Notes: generated from the letters alone by a model not told the origin. A DNA stretch of 64,000 nt from Pseudideonella sakaiensis (GCF_001293525.1 NZ_BBYR01000032.1:1-64000); one strand, 5' to 3'; positions 1-8,700 are shown, counted from the stretch's first letter. Translations and numbers: made by a program.

Positions 1-489
1 CGCAAGATCGCCGAGATCATCGGCGTGATCGACGGCATCGCCTTCCAGACCAACATCCTGGCGCTGAATGCCGCGGTCGAGGCGGCGCGCGCCGGCGAGG
101 CCGGCCGCGGCTTCGCGGTGGTCGCGCAGGAGGTCGGCGCGCTGGCGCAGCGCAGCTCCACGGCGGCGCGCGAGATCAAGCTGCTGATTGACGACTCCAC
201 GCAGAAGGTCGAGGCCGGCTCGCGCCTGGTCGAGCAGGTCGCGGCGACGATGCGCGAGAGCGTGGACGGCGTGGAGCGGGTGCGCCAGCTGGTCGGCGAG
301 ATCGCCGACGTCGGCCAGTCGCAGAGCGACGGCATCGGCCAGGTGCAGCAGGCGCTGGCGCAGCTGGACACGATGACGCAGCAGAACGCCGCGCTGGTCG
401 AACAGCTCGCCGCGGCCGCGCAGTCGCTGCAGGGCCAGTCGGTGCGGCTGCGCGAGGCGGTCGCGGTGTTCCGGGTGCAGGCCGGCTGA
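1..489 (+). CDS. methyl-accepting chemotaxis protein, C-terminal part
   Basis: This is the cytoplasmic signalling end of a chemoreceptor; the gene begins before the window and the frame is open from base 1. The 162 visible residues contain the conserved hairpin tip ([20 protein letters not shown], then [11 protein letters not shown] and LAQRS), where receptors contact CheA and CheW, followed by the descending helical arm. Glutamine- and glutamate-rich heptads there fit methylation and coiled-coil packing. The stop is followed after 24 bases by the end of the convergent protease gene. The ligand domain is not visible, so the stimulus is unknown. The family call is firm. Confidence 0.95.
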   Translation, partial: RKIAEIIGVIDGIAFQTNILALNAAVEAARAGEAGRGFAVVAQEVGALAQRSSTAAREIKLLIDDSTQKVEAGSRLVEQVAATMRESVDGVERVRQLVGEIADVGQSQSDGIGQVQQALAQLDTMTQQNAALVEQLAAAAQSLQGQSVRLREAVAVFRVQAG

Positions 490-513
490 CGACGGCGGCG
501 CCGCCGCGCCGCC

Positions 514-1662
514 TCAGCGCCCGGCGGCCAGCGTCACCCGCAGCTCGACCGTGCGCCCGTCGCGCCGCACCCCGAGGCGCACGCTGTCGCCGACGGCGTG
601 GTCGTCCAGCCGGCCCAGCCACTGGCCGACGCTGCGCACCGGCCGCCCTTCCAGCGAGACGATCACGTCGCCCGGCTGCAGCCGGCCGTCGCGGTCGCGG
701 CCCATGCCGCGCAGCCCGGCGCGCGCGGCCGGCGAGTCGGGCCGCACCTGCAGCACGTGCACGCCCTCGACCTGCAGCGACGCGGACAGGCGCTCGTTCC
801 AGGCCTCGTCCAGCTCGATGCCGATGTCCGGCCGCTGGTAGCGGCCGAGCCGGATCAGCTGCGGCACGACGCGGTTCACGGTGTCCACCGGCACCGCGAA
901 GCCGATGCCGGCGGAGGCGCCGCTCGGGCTGTAGATCGCGGTGTTGATGCCGATCAGGCGGCCGGCCGAGTCGAGCAGCGGGCCGCCGGAGTTGCCGGGG
1001 TTGATCGCCGCGTCGGTCTGGATCAGGTGCTCGATCGTCGCGCCGCTGTCGTTCGGCAGCGAGCGGTCGAGCGCGGAGACGATGCCGGTGGTCAGCGTCC
1101 AGTCCAGGCCGAAGGGGTTGCCGATCGCATAGACGCGCTGGCCGACGCGCAGGTCGCGGCTGGTGCCCAGCGGCACCGGTGGCGGGCGCCTGAAGTCGCT
1201 GGCGGTGCCGATGCGCAGCACCGCCAGGTCGTGCATCGGGCTGCTGCCCACCAGCGTGGCCGGCAGGTCGCGGCCGTCGGCCAGCCGCACCGTCGCCTCG
1301 GCCGCGCCCTGGATCACGTGGTGGTTGGTGACGATGTGCCCGTCCTCGTCCCAGAAGAAGCCCGAGCCGGTGCCGCGCGGCACCGAGTAGACGTTGCGGG
1401 TCCAGAAGTCGCGCACCCGCTCGCGGGTGGTGATGAAGACGACGGAGTCGCGCGAGCGCTCGAACAGCGCGATGGTCTGGCGTTCGTCGGCCCCGAGTTC
1501 GCCGCGCGGCACGACCGGGCGCGGGCCGGCCGCGGCCTGCGCGCTGGCGAGCGTGTCCGGCCAGTCGCGCGTCCAGCCGGCCAGGCCGGCGGCGAGGCTG
1601 CCCAGCGCCAGCACGAGCAGCGCGGCCGGCAGCAGCGCGCGGCGGCGCAGTGCGGCCCTCAT
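514..1662 (-). CDS. HtrA/DegS-like serine endoprotease
   Basis: Membrane-tethered periplasmic trypsin-like protease of the HtrA family, 382 residues from the chosen ATG. Longer in-frame starts exist, but this one places a positively charged stretch directly before the hydrophobic anchor (about residues 9-30). The triad is visible as His115 (TNHHV), Asp145 (HDLAVL) and Ser225 (NPGNSGGP). A single PDZ domain follows at about 280-378. One anchor plus one PDZ is the DegS/HhoB layout, not the two-PDZ DegP layout. The gene lies 43 bases after cbpA on the same strand and probably shares its heat-shock promoter. Role (family knowledge): degrading or sensing misfolded envelope proteins. Confidence 0.92.
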   Translation of the reverse strand: MRAALRRRALLPAALLVLALGSLAAGLAGWTRDWPDTLASAQAAAGPRPVVPRGELGADERQTIALFERSRDSVVFITTRERVRDFWTRNVYSVPRGTGSGFFWDEDGHIVTNHHVIQGAAEATVRLADGRDLPATLVGSSPMHDLAVLRIGTASDFRRPPPVPLGTSRDLRVGQRVYAIGNPFGLDWTLTTGIVSALDRSLPNDSGATIEHLIQTDAAINPGNSGGPLLDSAGRLIGINTAIYSPSGASAGIGFAVPVDTVNRVVPQLIRLGRYQRPDIGIELDEAWNERLSASLQVEGVHVLQVRPDSPAARAGLRGMGRDRDGRLQPGDVIVSLEGRPVRSVGQWLGRLDDHAVGDSVRLGVRRDGRTVELRVTLAAGR

Positions 1663-1705
1663 GCGCCGCTCCCCGGCCTGGCGGTGGACGGCTGAGCGGC
1701 CGGCC

Positions 1706-2770
1706 TCATGCGGTGGCCTCCGCCGCGGCCCGCGGGTCGAAGCCGTCGGCGTCCGCGGCGCGCGCCATCTCGGCATAGGCCGCGCGCGCCGCGGCGCTGT
1801 CCGCCGGCGGCAGCACGAGGCGCAGCGTGAGCACCAGGTCGCCCGCCGGCTCGCCCGGCAGCCCGCGGCCGCGCACGGTCAGCGTGCGCCCGGCGGTCGC
1901 GCCGGCCGGCACCCGCACCTTCAGCCGCCGCCCGTCCGGCAGCGCCAGCGGCACCACGGCGCCCAGGGCCGCCTCCCAGGGGGCGACGTCGAGCCCGCCG
2001 TGCAGGTCGCGCCCCGCCACGCGCCAGTGCGGGTGCGGCTGCAGGCGCACCACGAGGTGCAGGTCGCGCGGCTGGCCGTCCGGCCCGGGCAGGCCCTGCC
2101 CGGCCAGCCGGATGCGCTGGCCGTCGCGCACGCCCGGCGGGATGCGCACGTCCAGCGTGCGCTCGACCGTGCGCAGCCGGCCCTGGCGGTCGCGCTGCGG
2201 CAGCTGCAGGCTCACCCGGCTGGTGCGGCCCTGCAGCGCGTCGGCCAGGTCCAGCGGCAGCTCGGCCTCGGTCGGCGCGTCGGCCCCGGGCACCGGCCCG
2301 CCGGCGGCCGCGCCGAAGCCGGCCGCGTCGGCGTGGCCGAACAGCTCCTCGAACAGCGTGCCGAGGTCCGGGGCGCCGGCACGCGGCCCCGCGCGGCCGG
2401 TGAAGGGCCAGCCCGCCGCGGCGCCGTCGGCTGCCGCGGACGACGGGTCGGTGCCCGGGAAGCCCTCCGGGAAGCCGCTCGCAAAGCCGTCCGCAAAGCC
2501 GTCCGGGAAGGCCCCGGCCGCGCCGCGCGCCGCCCGGCCGGCCGCGGCCCGCTCGCGCCGACGGCGCAGCGCATCGTGCTCGGCGCGCTGCGCCGGGTCC
2601 GACAGCACCGTGTTCGCCTCGTTGATCTCGCTCATGCGGCGGGCCGCCTCGGGGGCGGGGTTGACGTCCGGGTGGTGCTCGCGCGCGAGCCGCCGGAAAG
2701 CGCGCTTGATCTGCGCAGGCGTGGCGTCGTGCGGCACGCCGAGGACCGCGTAGTAGTCCTTGTAGGCCAT
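1706..2770 (-). CDS. cbpA: CbpA-like class B DnaJ co-chaperone
   Basis: J-domain co-chaperone of 354 residues that stimulates DnaK-type Hsp70. The J domain occupies about residues 4-70 with the HPD motif at 33-35. It is followed by a Gly/Phe-rich linker of repeated GF steps (about 94-115) and two C-terminal beta-sandwich substrate-binding domains (about 170-330). There is no zinc-finger CxxCxGxG repeat, so it is class B (CbpA) and not DnaJ proper. The start MAYKDYYAVLG is the family's usual N-terminus; longer in-frame starts lie in GC-rich leader. It is divergent from hsp20 and upstream of the htrA-like gene. A sigma-32-like promoter precedes it. Confidence 0.93.
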   Translation of the reverse strand: MAYKDYYAVLGVPHDATPAQIKRAFRRLAREHHPDVNPAPEAARRMSEINEANTVLSDPAQRAEHDALRRRRERAAAGRAARGAAGAFPDGFADGFASGFPEGFPGTDPSSAAADGAAAGWPFTGRAGPRAGAPDLGTLFEELFGHADAAGFGAAAGGPVPGADAPTEAELPLDLADALQGRTSRVSLQLPQRDRQGRLRTVERTLDVRIPPGVRDGQRIRLAGQGLPGPDGQPRDLHLVVRLQPHPHWRVAGRDLHGGLDVAPWEAALGAVVPLALPDGRRLKVRVPAGATAGRTLTVRGRGLPGEPAGDLVLTLRLVLPPADSAAARAAYAEMARAADADGFDPRAAAEATA

Positions 2771-2805
2771 GGCTGCCTCGTGGAAATGCAGGGGAACTGC
2801 GGGGC

Positions 2806-2834
2806 AGATGGGTGCGCGCCGGCCCGCCTTCAAG
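2806..2834 (-). promoter_or_regulatory. sigma-32-like promoter for cbpA
   Basis: On the minus strand the -35 element CTTGAA (2834 to 2829) is followed after 16 bases by CCCATCT (2812 to 2806). This is close to the RpoH consensus CTTGAA and CCCCATNT. The expected transcript start is about 30 bases before the cbpA ATG. Assignment rests on pattern match and on the heat-shock nature of the gene. Confidence 0.6.
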
Positions 2835-2883
2835 CCCTGCGGGCGCGCCGATGGCGACCGCCCGCGGCCCGGCGCGACCGGGT

Positions 2884-2911
2884 CTTGAAACCCCCGCACA
2901 GGCACCCATCC
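2884..2911 (+). promoter_or_regulatory. sigma-32-like promoter for the hsp20 pair
   Basis: CTTGAAA (2884-2890) is followed by CCCATCC (2905-2911), with 15 bases between CTTGAA and CCCAT. This matches the RpoH-type heat-shock promoter layout. The first hsp20 start is about 65-70 bases downstream of the expected transcript start. It is back to back with the cbpA promoter. Confidence 0.6.
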
Positions 2912-2983
2912 TTGGGTCACCGGCCCGCAGGCCCCGTCGCACCGACCGCCCCGCCGGCCCCCTGAACCCACGGAGGACCCACC

Positions 2984-3427
2984 ATGTACCGCAGCCTGTT
3001 TCCCCGCGACCTCTTCGCCGAACTCGACCGCCTGCAGCGCGACGTGCAGCAGGTCTTCGAGGTCTCGCCCAGCATCCGCGGCGTCGGCCGCGGCGGCTTC
3101 CCGGCCGTCAACGTCGGCGGCACGCCGCAGTCGGTCGAGCTGTACGCCTTCGCGCCCGGCGTGGACCCGGCGAGCATCGACGTGCAGCTGGACCGCGGCG
3201 TGCTGACCATCGCCGGCGAGCGCCGCTCGGGCCGCCCGGCGGACGACAAGGCCGAGAAGACCACGCGCCACATCGACGAGCGCTTCGAGGGCAAGTTCCG
3301 CCGCGTCGTGAGCCTGCCCGACGACATCGATCCCGCCGCGGTCAGCGCCGACTACCGCGACGGCGTGCTGCACGTCAGCGTGAAGCGCCGCGCGTCCGCG
3401 CAGCCGCGCCGCATCGACGTGAACTGA
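2984..3427 (+). CDS. Hsp20/alpha-crystallin small heat-shock protein
   Basis: ATP-independent holdase chaperone, 147 residues. The alpha-crystallin domain spans about residues 35-140 and includes the ELYAFAPGVD strand, GVLTIAGERR, and the late GVLHVSVKRR segment of the A-x-x-x-n-G-v-L type. The N-terminus (MYRSLFPRDLFAELDRLQRD) is the usual amphipathic arm. The ribosome site GGAGG lies about 8 bases before the ATG. It is followed 46 bases later by a second hsp20 on the same strand, so the two are probably co-transcribed from the heat-shock promoter upstream. Such pairs often form mixed oligomers; that they do so here is inference. Confidence 0.95.
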   Translation: MYRSLFPRDLFAELDRLQRDVQQVFEVSPSIRGVGRGGFPAVNVGGTPQSVELYAFAPGVDPASIDVQLDRGVLTIAGERRSGRPADDKAEKTTRHIDERFEGKFRRVVSLPDDIDPAAVSADYRDGVLHVSVKRRASAQPRRIDVN

Positions 3428-3473
3428 GCCCCGACGACCCCCGCACCGCCTTTCCGAATCGAAGGAGATCACC

Positions 3474-3869
3474 ATGAACACCACCGCCGTCACCACCCCG
3501 AAGGACGAGCGCAGCACCCGCCAGGGCAGCGCCCAGGATCCGGCCCTGCTGCCGCCGGTCGACGTGGTCGAGGACAGCACCGGCATCACGCTGTACGCCG
3601 ACATGCCGGGCGTGCCGCGCGACCAGCTCAACCTGCGCGTCGAGCGCGACACGCTGACGCTGGAGGGCGAGATCGCGCTGCCGGTGCCGCAGGGCATGCA
3701 GCCCGGCCACGCCGAGGTGCAGCTGGCGCGCTACCGCCGCACCTTCACGCTCAGCAAGGAGCTGGATGCCGAGAAGATCAACGCCGAGCTGAGCCAGGGC
3801 GTGCTGCGCGTGCGCATCCCGAAGGCCGAGCACGCCCAGCCGCGGCGCATCCAGGTCAGCGTGGCCTGA
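3474..3869 (+). CDS. second Hsp20/alpha-crystallin protein
   Basis: Small heat-shock protein of 131 residues. After a polar N-terminal arm of about 25 residues the alpha-crystallin domain begins at PPVDVVEDSTGITLYADMPG and ends with GVLRVRIPKAEH. A strong ribosome site (AAGGAG) lies 7 bases before the ATG. It differs clearly from its upstream neighbour (for example the long EIALPVPQGMQPGHAEVQ loop), so this is an old paralogue pair and not a recent copy. It ends 39 bases before the convergent LysR gene. The short gap contains CTCCCG and CGGGAG arms that could pair. Confidence 0.94.
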   Translation: MNTTAVTTPKDERSTRQGSAQDPALLPPVDVVEDSTGITLYADMPGVPRDQLNLRVERDTLTLEGEIALPVPQGMQPGHAEVQLARYRRTFTLSKELDAEKINAELSQGVLRVRIPKAEHAQPRRIQVSVA

Positions 3870-3908
3870 CTCCCGCGCGTGGCGGCGGCCGCGGCGCCCG
3901 GGAGGGCG

Positions 3909-4832
3909 TCAGGCCGCCGCCTCGGCCTGGGCGAAGGCCTGGGCCGCGAAGTCGACGAAGGCGCGCACCCGCGTCGACAGGTGCAGCCGCTGCGGCATCA
4001 CCGCGTAGATGTCCGCCTCCGGCGTCTCCCATTGCGGCAGCACCGCCACCAGGCGGCCGCTCTGGAGGTGCCGGTCGATGTCCCATTCGGCCCGCATCAG
4101 GATGCCGTGGCCCTCGAGGGCCCAGCGCACCGCGATCTCGCCGTCGTTGGTCGTCAGCGGGCCGCGGATCTTCACGGTCTCGGTGCGCTGGCGCGGTCCG
4201 CGACCCTGGCTGAGCCGCCAGCTGCCGTAGGCCTCGTCGCCCTGCCGGATTCCAAGGCAGGCGTGGCGCGCCAGCTCGGCCGGCGTGCGCGGCGTGCCGT
4301 GGCGCGCCAGGTAGGCGGGCGAGGCGCACAGTAGCCGCCGGTTCGCGGCCAGGCGCCGCGCGACGATGCGGGCGTCCGGCGGCGCGCCGAAGCGGATGCA
4401 GACGTCGAAGGCATCGTCGGTCAGCGGTGGCGGATTGACCGACAGCTGCAGCTGCACCTCCACTTCCGGGTGGCGGCGCGCGAAGCGCGAGATCAGCGGC
4501 GCAACGTGGGTGCGGCCGAAGCCCAGCGTCGCGTTCACCCGCAGCAGGCCGCGCGGCGCCTCGCGCGAGCGCGCCAGCAGGCGCGCGAGGTCGTCGATCT
4601 CGCCCAGGATCTGGCGCGCCCGCTCCACCACCGCATCGCCTTCGGGCGTGAAGCCCATGCGCCGCGTGCTGCGAATGATCAGCACCACGCCGCAGCGTTC
4701 CTCGATCGCGGCCAGCCGCTTGCTGACGGCCGCCTTCGAGACGCCGAGCTCCCGCCCTGCCGCGCTGAGGCTGCCGCCGGCGGCGAGGGCGACGAGGAAT
4801 GCCAGGTCGGCCGGCTGGATCGAAGGGTTCAT
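3909..4832 (-). CDS. LysR-type regulator next to the dehydrogenase gene
   Basis: LysR-family transcription factor of 307 residues. The N-terminal winged helix-turn-helix (about 5-65) contains GGSLSAAGRELGVSKAAVSK, and the C-terminal part is a periplasmic-binding-like effector domain (about 90-300). It is divergent from the tartrate/malate-type dehydrogenase gene, 110 bases away. The usual logic for such pairs is that the regulator controls that operon in response to its substrate. The gap holds two direct GTTCAC repeats 22 bases apart (4849 and 4871), a possible binding site. The effector cannot be read from sequence. Confidence 0.92.
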   Translation of the reverse strand: MNPSIQPADLAFLVALAAGGSLSAAGRELGVSKAAVSKRLAAIEERCGVVLIIRSTRRMGFTPEGDAVVERARQILGEIDDLARLLARSREAPRGLLRVNATLGFGRTHVAPLISRFARRHPEVEVQLQLSVNPPPLTDDAFDVCIRFGAPPDARIVARRLAANRRLLCASPAYLARHGTPRTPAELARHACLGIRQGDEAYGSWRLSQGRGPRQRTETVKIRGPLTTNDGEIAVRWALEGHGILMRAEWDIDRHLQSGRLVAVLPQWETPEADIYAVMPQRLHLSTRVRAFVDFAAQAFAQAEAAA

Positions 4833-4848
4833 CAGGAGGCTCCGGATC

Positions 4849-4876
4849 GTTCACCTGGGGTTGACGATGGGTTCAC
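4849..4876. promoter_or_regulatory. possible LysR operator: GTTCAC direct repeat
   Basis: GTTCAC occurs at 4849-4854 and again at 4871-4876, two helical turns apart, in the 110-base gap between the divergent regulator and dehydrogenase genes. A LysR dimer pair on one DNA face is a plausible user. No experimental support. Confidence 0.35.
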
Positions 4877-4942
4877 TTTAGCCCCGATCCGTCGCGGGTG
4901 TCGCGGCCTAGAGTGCGCCATCCCCGATTTCCCCGATCCGCC

Positions 4943-6019
4943 ATGAAGACCTATCGCATCGCCGCCATCCCCGGAGACGGCATCGGCCAGGAGGTCGTGC
5001 CCGCCGGCCAGGAGGTGCTCGAGGCCCTGGCAGCCGCGGACGGCGGCTTCGAGCTGTCGTTCACCCACTTCGGCTGGGGAGGTGACTGGTACCGTGCGCA
5101 CGGTGAGATGATGCCGGCCGACGGCCTGGACGCGCTGCGCGGCATGGACGCGATCCTGTTCGGCTCGGCCGGCGACGCGCGGATCCCGGACCACGTCACG
5201 CTGTGGGGCCTGAGGCTGAAGATCTGCCAGGGCTTCGACCAGTACGCCAACGTGCGGCCGACGCGCATCCTGCCCGGCATCGACGGCCCGCTGAAACGCT
5301 GCCGCCCCGAGGACCTGGACTGGGTGATCGTGCGCGAGAACTCGGAGGGCGAGTACGCCGGCGTCGGCGGGCGCGTGCACCAGGGCCACCCGATCGAGGC
5401 GGCCACCGACGTCTCGATGATGACCCGCGTCGGGGTCGAGCGCATCCTGCGCTACGCCTTCCGGCTGGCGCAGTCTCGGCCGCGCCGGCAGCTGACCGTG
5501 GTGACCAAGAGCAATGCGCAGCGCCACGCGATGGTGATGTGGGACGAGTGCGCGTCGGCGATCGCGGCCGAGTTTCCGGACGTGCGCTGGGACAAGGAGC
5601 TGGTCGACGCGATGACCGCGCGCATGGTCAACCGGCCCGCCAGCATCGACACCGTGGTCGCCACCAACCTGCACGCCGACATCCTGAGCGACCTGGCGGC
5701 CGCGCTGGCCGGCAGCCTGGGCATCGCGCCGACCGGCAACATCGATCCCGAGCGGCGCTACCCGAGCATGTTCGAGCCGATCCATGGCTCCGCCTTCGAC
5801 ATCATGGGCCAGGGCCTGGCCAACCCGGTGGGCACCTTCTGGTCCTGCGTGATGTTGCTGGAGCACCTGGGCGAGACCTCCGCGGCGCAGCGGCTGATGC
5901 AGGCCATCGAGTCCGTCACGGCGACGCCCGAACTGCACACCCGCGACCTCGGCGGCACCGCCCGCACCGCGGACGTCACCCGCGCCGTCTGCCGCCAGCT
6001 CGCCGCCCAGACGCGCTGA
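4943..6019 (+). CDS. tartrate/D-malate-type dehydrogenase (isocitrate/isopropylmalate family)
   Basis: NAD-dependent beta-decarboxylating dehydrogenase of 358 residues, of the TtuC/DmlA branch. It starts with IAAIPGDGIGQEV, carries RENSEGEYAGVGG in the substrate region, and has the cofactor and metal segments TNLHADILSDLAAAL and FEPIHGSA. Family members oxidise tartrate, D-malate or isopropylmalate to oxo acids. The ATG was chosen because MKTYRIAAIPGDGIG is the family N-terminus; the longer frame adds 15 unrelated residues. With the TctC-type receptor downstream and a divergent LysR upstream it suggests uptake and use of a C4 hydroxy-dicarboxylate. The exact substrate is not decided by sequence. 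Confidence 0.88.
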   Translation: MKTYRIAAIPGDGIGQEVVPAGQEVLEALAAADGGFELSFTHFGWGGDWYRAHGEMMPADGLDALRGMDAILFGSAGDARIPDHVTLWGLRLKICQGFDQYANVRPTRILPGIDGPLKRCRPEDLDWVIVRENSEGEYAGVGGRVHQGHPIEAATDVSMMTRVGVERILRYAFRLAQSRPRRQLTVVTKSNAQRHAMVMWDECASAIAAEFPDVRWDKELVDAMTARMVNRPASIDTVVATNLHADILSDLAAALAGSLGIAPTGNIDPERRYPSMFEPIHGSAFDIMGQGLANPVGTFWSCVMLLEHLGETSAAQRLMQAIESVTATPELHTRDLGGTARTADVTRAVCRQLAAQTR

Positions 6020-6098
6020 GCCGGCGGCCTGGCCCGCCCGGGACGAGCGACCGCGCAGACGGCGCCCTCCCGCCCCGTTCCCCTTCCAGGAGACACGC

Positions 6099-7100
6099 AT
6101 GACCCGATTCCCCGGATGCCCCGGCCTGCGCCGGCGCACCGTGCTGGCCGCCGGCCTCGCCGGCGCCGCGGCGCTCGGCCCCGCCGCCGCCCTGGCCCAG
6201 GGCTGGGCGCCCGCCAAGCCGGTGACCTTGATCGTCCCCTTCCCGGCCGGCGGCACCACCGACGTGCTCGCCCGCGCGCTGGCCGAGCGCCTCGGTGCCG
6301 CGCTCGGCCAGCCCGTGATCGTGGAGAGCAAGCCCGGCGCCGGCGCCACGCTGGGCGCCGACATGGTGGCCAAGGCCCGCCCGGACGGCCACACGCTGCT
6401 GGTCGGCGCGGTGCACCACACCATCGCCACCAGCGTCTACCGCAAGCTCCCCTACGACTTCCAGAAGGACCTGGCGCCGATCACCACGATCGCGCTGGTG
6501 CCCAACGTGCTGGTCGTGAATGCCCAGTCGCCGGCGCGCAGCGTCGCCGAGCTGGTCGCGCTGGCCAAGGCCGCCCGGCCCGAGTTCAGCTTCGGCTCGA
6601 ACGGCATGGGCACGGCCCAGCACCTGATCGGCATGCAGTTCGAGCAGGCGAGCGGCGCGCGGCTGCTGCACGTGCCGTACAAGGGCAGCGGGCCGCTGAC
6701 CACCGACCTGCTCGGCGGCCAGGTGACGATGTCCTTCGACACCGTGACGCCGGTGCTGCCGCACATCAAGGCCGGCAAGCTGCGCGCGCTGGCGGTGACC
6801 ACCGCGAAGCGGTCGACGGCGCTGCCGGAGGTGCCGACGCTGGCCGAGTCCGGGCTGAAGGACTTCGACATCGGCACCTGGTTCGGCCTGCTCGCGCCCG
6901 CCGCGACGCCGAAGGAAGCGCTGGCGCGGCTGTCTGCCGAGTCGATGAAGATCATCCAGTCGCCGGAGTTCCGCCGGCGCATGGAGGAGATCGGCGCCGA
7001 GCCGATCGGCAACACGCCCGAGCAGATGGCGCGGCAGGTGCGCGAGGACACCGAACGCTTCGCGCGGCTGGTGCGTCAGGCCAACGTGGTGCTCGATTGA
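6099..7100 (+). CDS. Bug/TctC-family tripartite tricarboxylate receptor
   Basis: Periplasmic solute-binding protein of 333 residues. The N-terminus has RRRT before a hydrophobic run (LAAGLAGAAALG) and cleavage near LAQG, so export is likely by Tat or Sec. The mature part begins WAPAKPVTLIVPFPAGGTTD, the hallmark of Bug receptors, and carries the later YKGSGP..TDLLGGQV segment. Such proteins bind carboxylates with high affinity. The membrane partners TctA and TctB are not nearby, as is common for these receptors in Burkholderiales. It lies 79 bases after the dehydrogenase, likely in the same operon, and a stable hairpin follows its stop. Confidence 0.93.
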   Translation: MTRFPGCPGLRRRTVLAAGLAGAAALGPAAALAQGWAPAKPVTLIVPFPAGGTTDVLARALAERLGAALGQPVIVESKPGAGATLGADMVAKARPDGHTLLVGAVHHTIATSVYRKLPYDFQKDLAPITTIALVPNVLVVNAQSPARSVAELVALAKAARPEFSFGSNGMGTAQHLIGMQFEQASGARLLHVPYKGSGPLTTDLLGGQVTMSFDTVTPVLPHIKAGKLRALAVTTAKRSTALPEVPTLAESGLKDFDIGTWFGLLAPAATPKEALARLSAESMKIIQSPEFRRRMEEIGAEPIGNTPEQMARQVREDTERFARLVRQANVVLD

Positions 7101-7102
7101 CC

Positions 7103-7122
7103 GGGCGCGCTTCGGCGCGCCC
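7103..7122 (+). terminator. GC hairpin with UUCG loop after the Bug receptor gene
   Basis: GGGCGCGC, TTCG, GCGCGCCC: a perfect 8-bp stem closed by a C(UUCG)G tetraloop, two bases after the stop codon. There is no clear T run, so it may be a terminator or an mRNA 3' stabiliser. Confidence 0.55.
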
Positions 7123-7209
7123 CTCGACCCGCCGCGGCCGGCGTGCCGCGGCCCCTGCGACGACCGGCCGGGCGACACGACCCGGCCGGCAGCTCCCGGA
7201 GACAGATCC

Positions 7210-8688
7210 ATGAAGACGATGCATCGCGCAGCGGCGGCCCTGGTCGCCCTGGCAGGACTCACCGTGGCCGCCTGCGGCGGCGACGGCGGCGAGATGGCCG
7301 CCACGGCCGCGCCGCAGGCGCCCGCGATCCAGCCGACCAACTTCGAACTGCAGATGGAGGCGTCGCGGCTGAACACCGGCGGCGACCCGCGCATGGTCCA
7401 CCCCTGGCGGGCCTTCTACTGCAACCTGTCCGACGACAACAACGCGATCGTGCTGGCCGAGCGGCAGCGCAACAGCATCCGCATGCCGCTGACCCAGATC
7501 CTCGACGACGTCTGGTACATCGGCACCGAGTACGTCGGCCAGTACGTCCTGCGCAACGAGCAGGGCCTGGTGATGATCGACGCCGGCAACAGCGCGGCCG
7601 AGATGAACAACTTCAACCTGCCGGCGCTGCGCTCGCTCGGCCTGGGCACCGGCATGCCACTGCACGCCGTGCTGGTGACCCACGGCCACGGCGACCACGA
7701 CGGGGGCGCGGCCGAGCTGAAGTCCGCCACCGGCGCGCCGATCTACCTCGGCTCGGCCGACGCCAGCGGCAAGGCCTACGCGCCGACGGCGCTGGACTCG
7801 TCGGTGCTCACGCCCTACGACATCCAGGTCGGCGGCCGCACCATCACCGTGCTGTCGACCCCGGGCCACACGGCCGGGGCGACCGGGTTCGTCGTCCGCG
7901 CCAAGGACGGCGGCAAGGAGGTCAGGCTCTTCGTCTCCGGCGGCTCCTCGCTCGTGGCCAACAACCCGGGCCTGGTGCGCGCCTACCTCGCGTCGATGGA
8001 GAGCACCTACGCGATGCTCAAGGCCCTGAAAGTGGACACCGCGTCCAACCCGCACACCTACTGGGACGGTTCGCGCGACCTGATCAAGCGCATCCAGTCC
8101 GAGGGACTGAAGTCGCCCAGCCAGTTCGTGATCGGCAACCAGGCCCTGCTGCGCGCGATGGCGATCGGCCGCACCTGCACGGCCGCCTACCTCGCGAAGC
8201 AGGACCCGACCGCGGCGCCGTCGGTCTGGCGGGTCAGCGAGCTGGACTTCCTGCCGGCCAGCCCGGCGCCCGGGCGCGTGGCCGCCCGGCTGAGCAATGG
8301 CTGGGGCCCGGTGGCGGGGCAGACGGTGAGCTTCAAGCTGGACAGCGGCGCGCTGCTGTGCAGCGCGGTGACCGGTGCCGACGGCACCGCCACCTGCGCC
8401 AGCACCTCGGCCCCGCTGCGCGCCGGCGTCGACCGGGTCACGGCGGAGTTCGCCGGGGCCTCGACGGCGGCCGTCGTCGACCTGCCGAGCGAGGCGGCCG
8501 CCGCGTCCGGGGACACCGGCGCGCTCGCCTGCCGTGACCTGGCCCAGGCCCGCGCGGCCCTGGGCACGCGCCGCGGCGACAGCGGCTACAGCGCGCGCCT
8601 CGACGTGGATGCCGACGGCGTGCTCGGCCTGCGCGACGTCGATGCCATCGCCCGCCTCGTGCCGTCCGGCACGACCTGCGGCGCCTGA
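7210..8688 (+). CDS. metallo-beta-lactamase-fold lipoprotein with Ig-like and EF-hand tail
   Basis: Predicted lipoprotein of 492 residues (lipobox ending at Cys22). The metallo-beta-lactamase fold spans about 95-330. Zinc ligands are visible as HGHGDH (His158, His160, Asp162, His163), His220 (STPGHTAG) and His282 (SNPHTYWDG), a spacing like subclass B3 and related hydrolases. After about 350 comes an Ig-like strand region (PVAGQTVSFKLDSGALLCSA..GADGTATCAS). Near 465-478 there is one EF-hand/dockerin-type loop, DVDADGVLGLRD. This three-part build is unusual. Whether it cuts a beta-lactam, a lactone or another ester cannot be told. The DUF3299 gene follows at 12 bases. Confidence 0.85.
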   Translation: MKTMHRAAAALVALAGLTVAACGGDGGEMAATAAPQAPAIQPTNFELQMEASRLNTGGDPRMVHPWRAFYCNLSDDNNAIVLAERQRNSIRMPLTQILDDVWYIGTEYVGQYVLRNEQGLVMIDAGNSAAEMNNFNLPALRSLGLGTGMPLHAVLVTHGHGDHDGGAAELKSATGAPIYLGSADASGKAYAPTALDSSVLTPYDIQVGGRTITVLSTPGHTAGATGFVVRAKDGGKEVRLFVSGGSSLVANNPGLVRAYLASMESTYAMLKALKVDTASNPHTYWDGSRDLIKRIQSEGLKSPSQFVIGNQALLRAMAIGRTCTAAYLAKQDPTAAPSVWRVSELDFLPASPAPGRVAARLSNGWGPVAGQTVSFKLDSGALLCSAVTGADGTATCASTSAPLRAGVDRVTAEFAGASTAAVVDLPSEAAAASGDTGALACRDLAQARAALGTRRGDSGYSARLDVDADGVLGLRDVDAIARLVPSGTTCGA

Positions 8689-8700
8689 CGGGCCGAGCCG

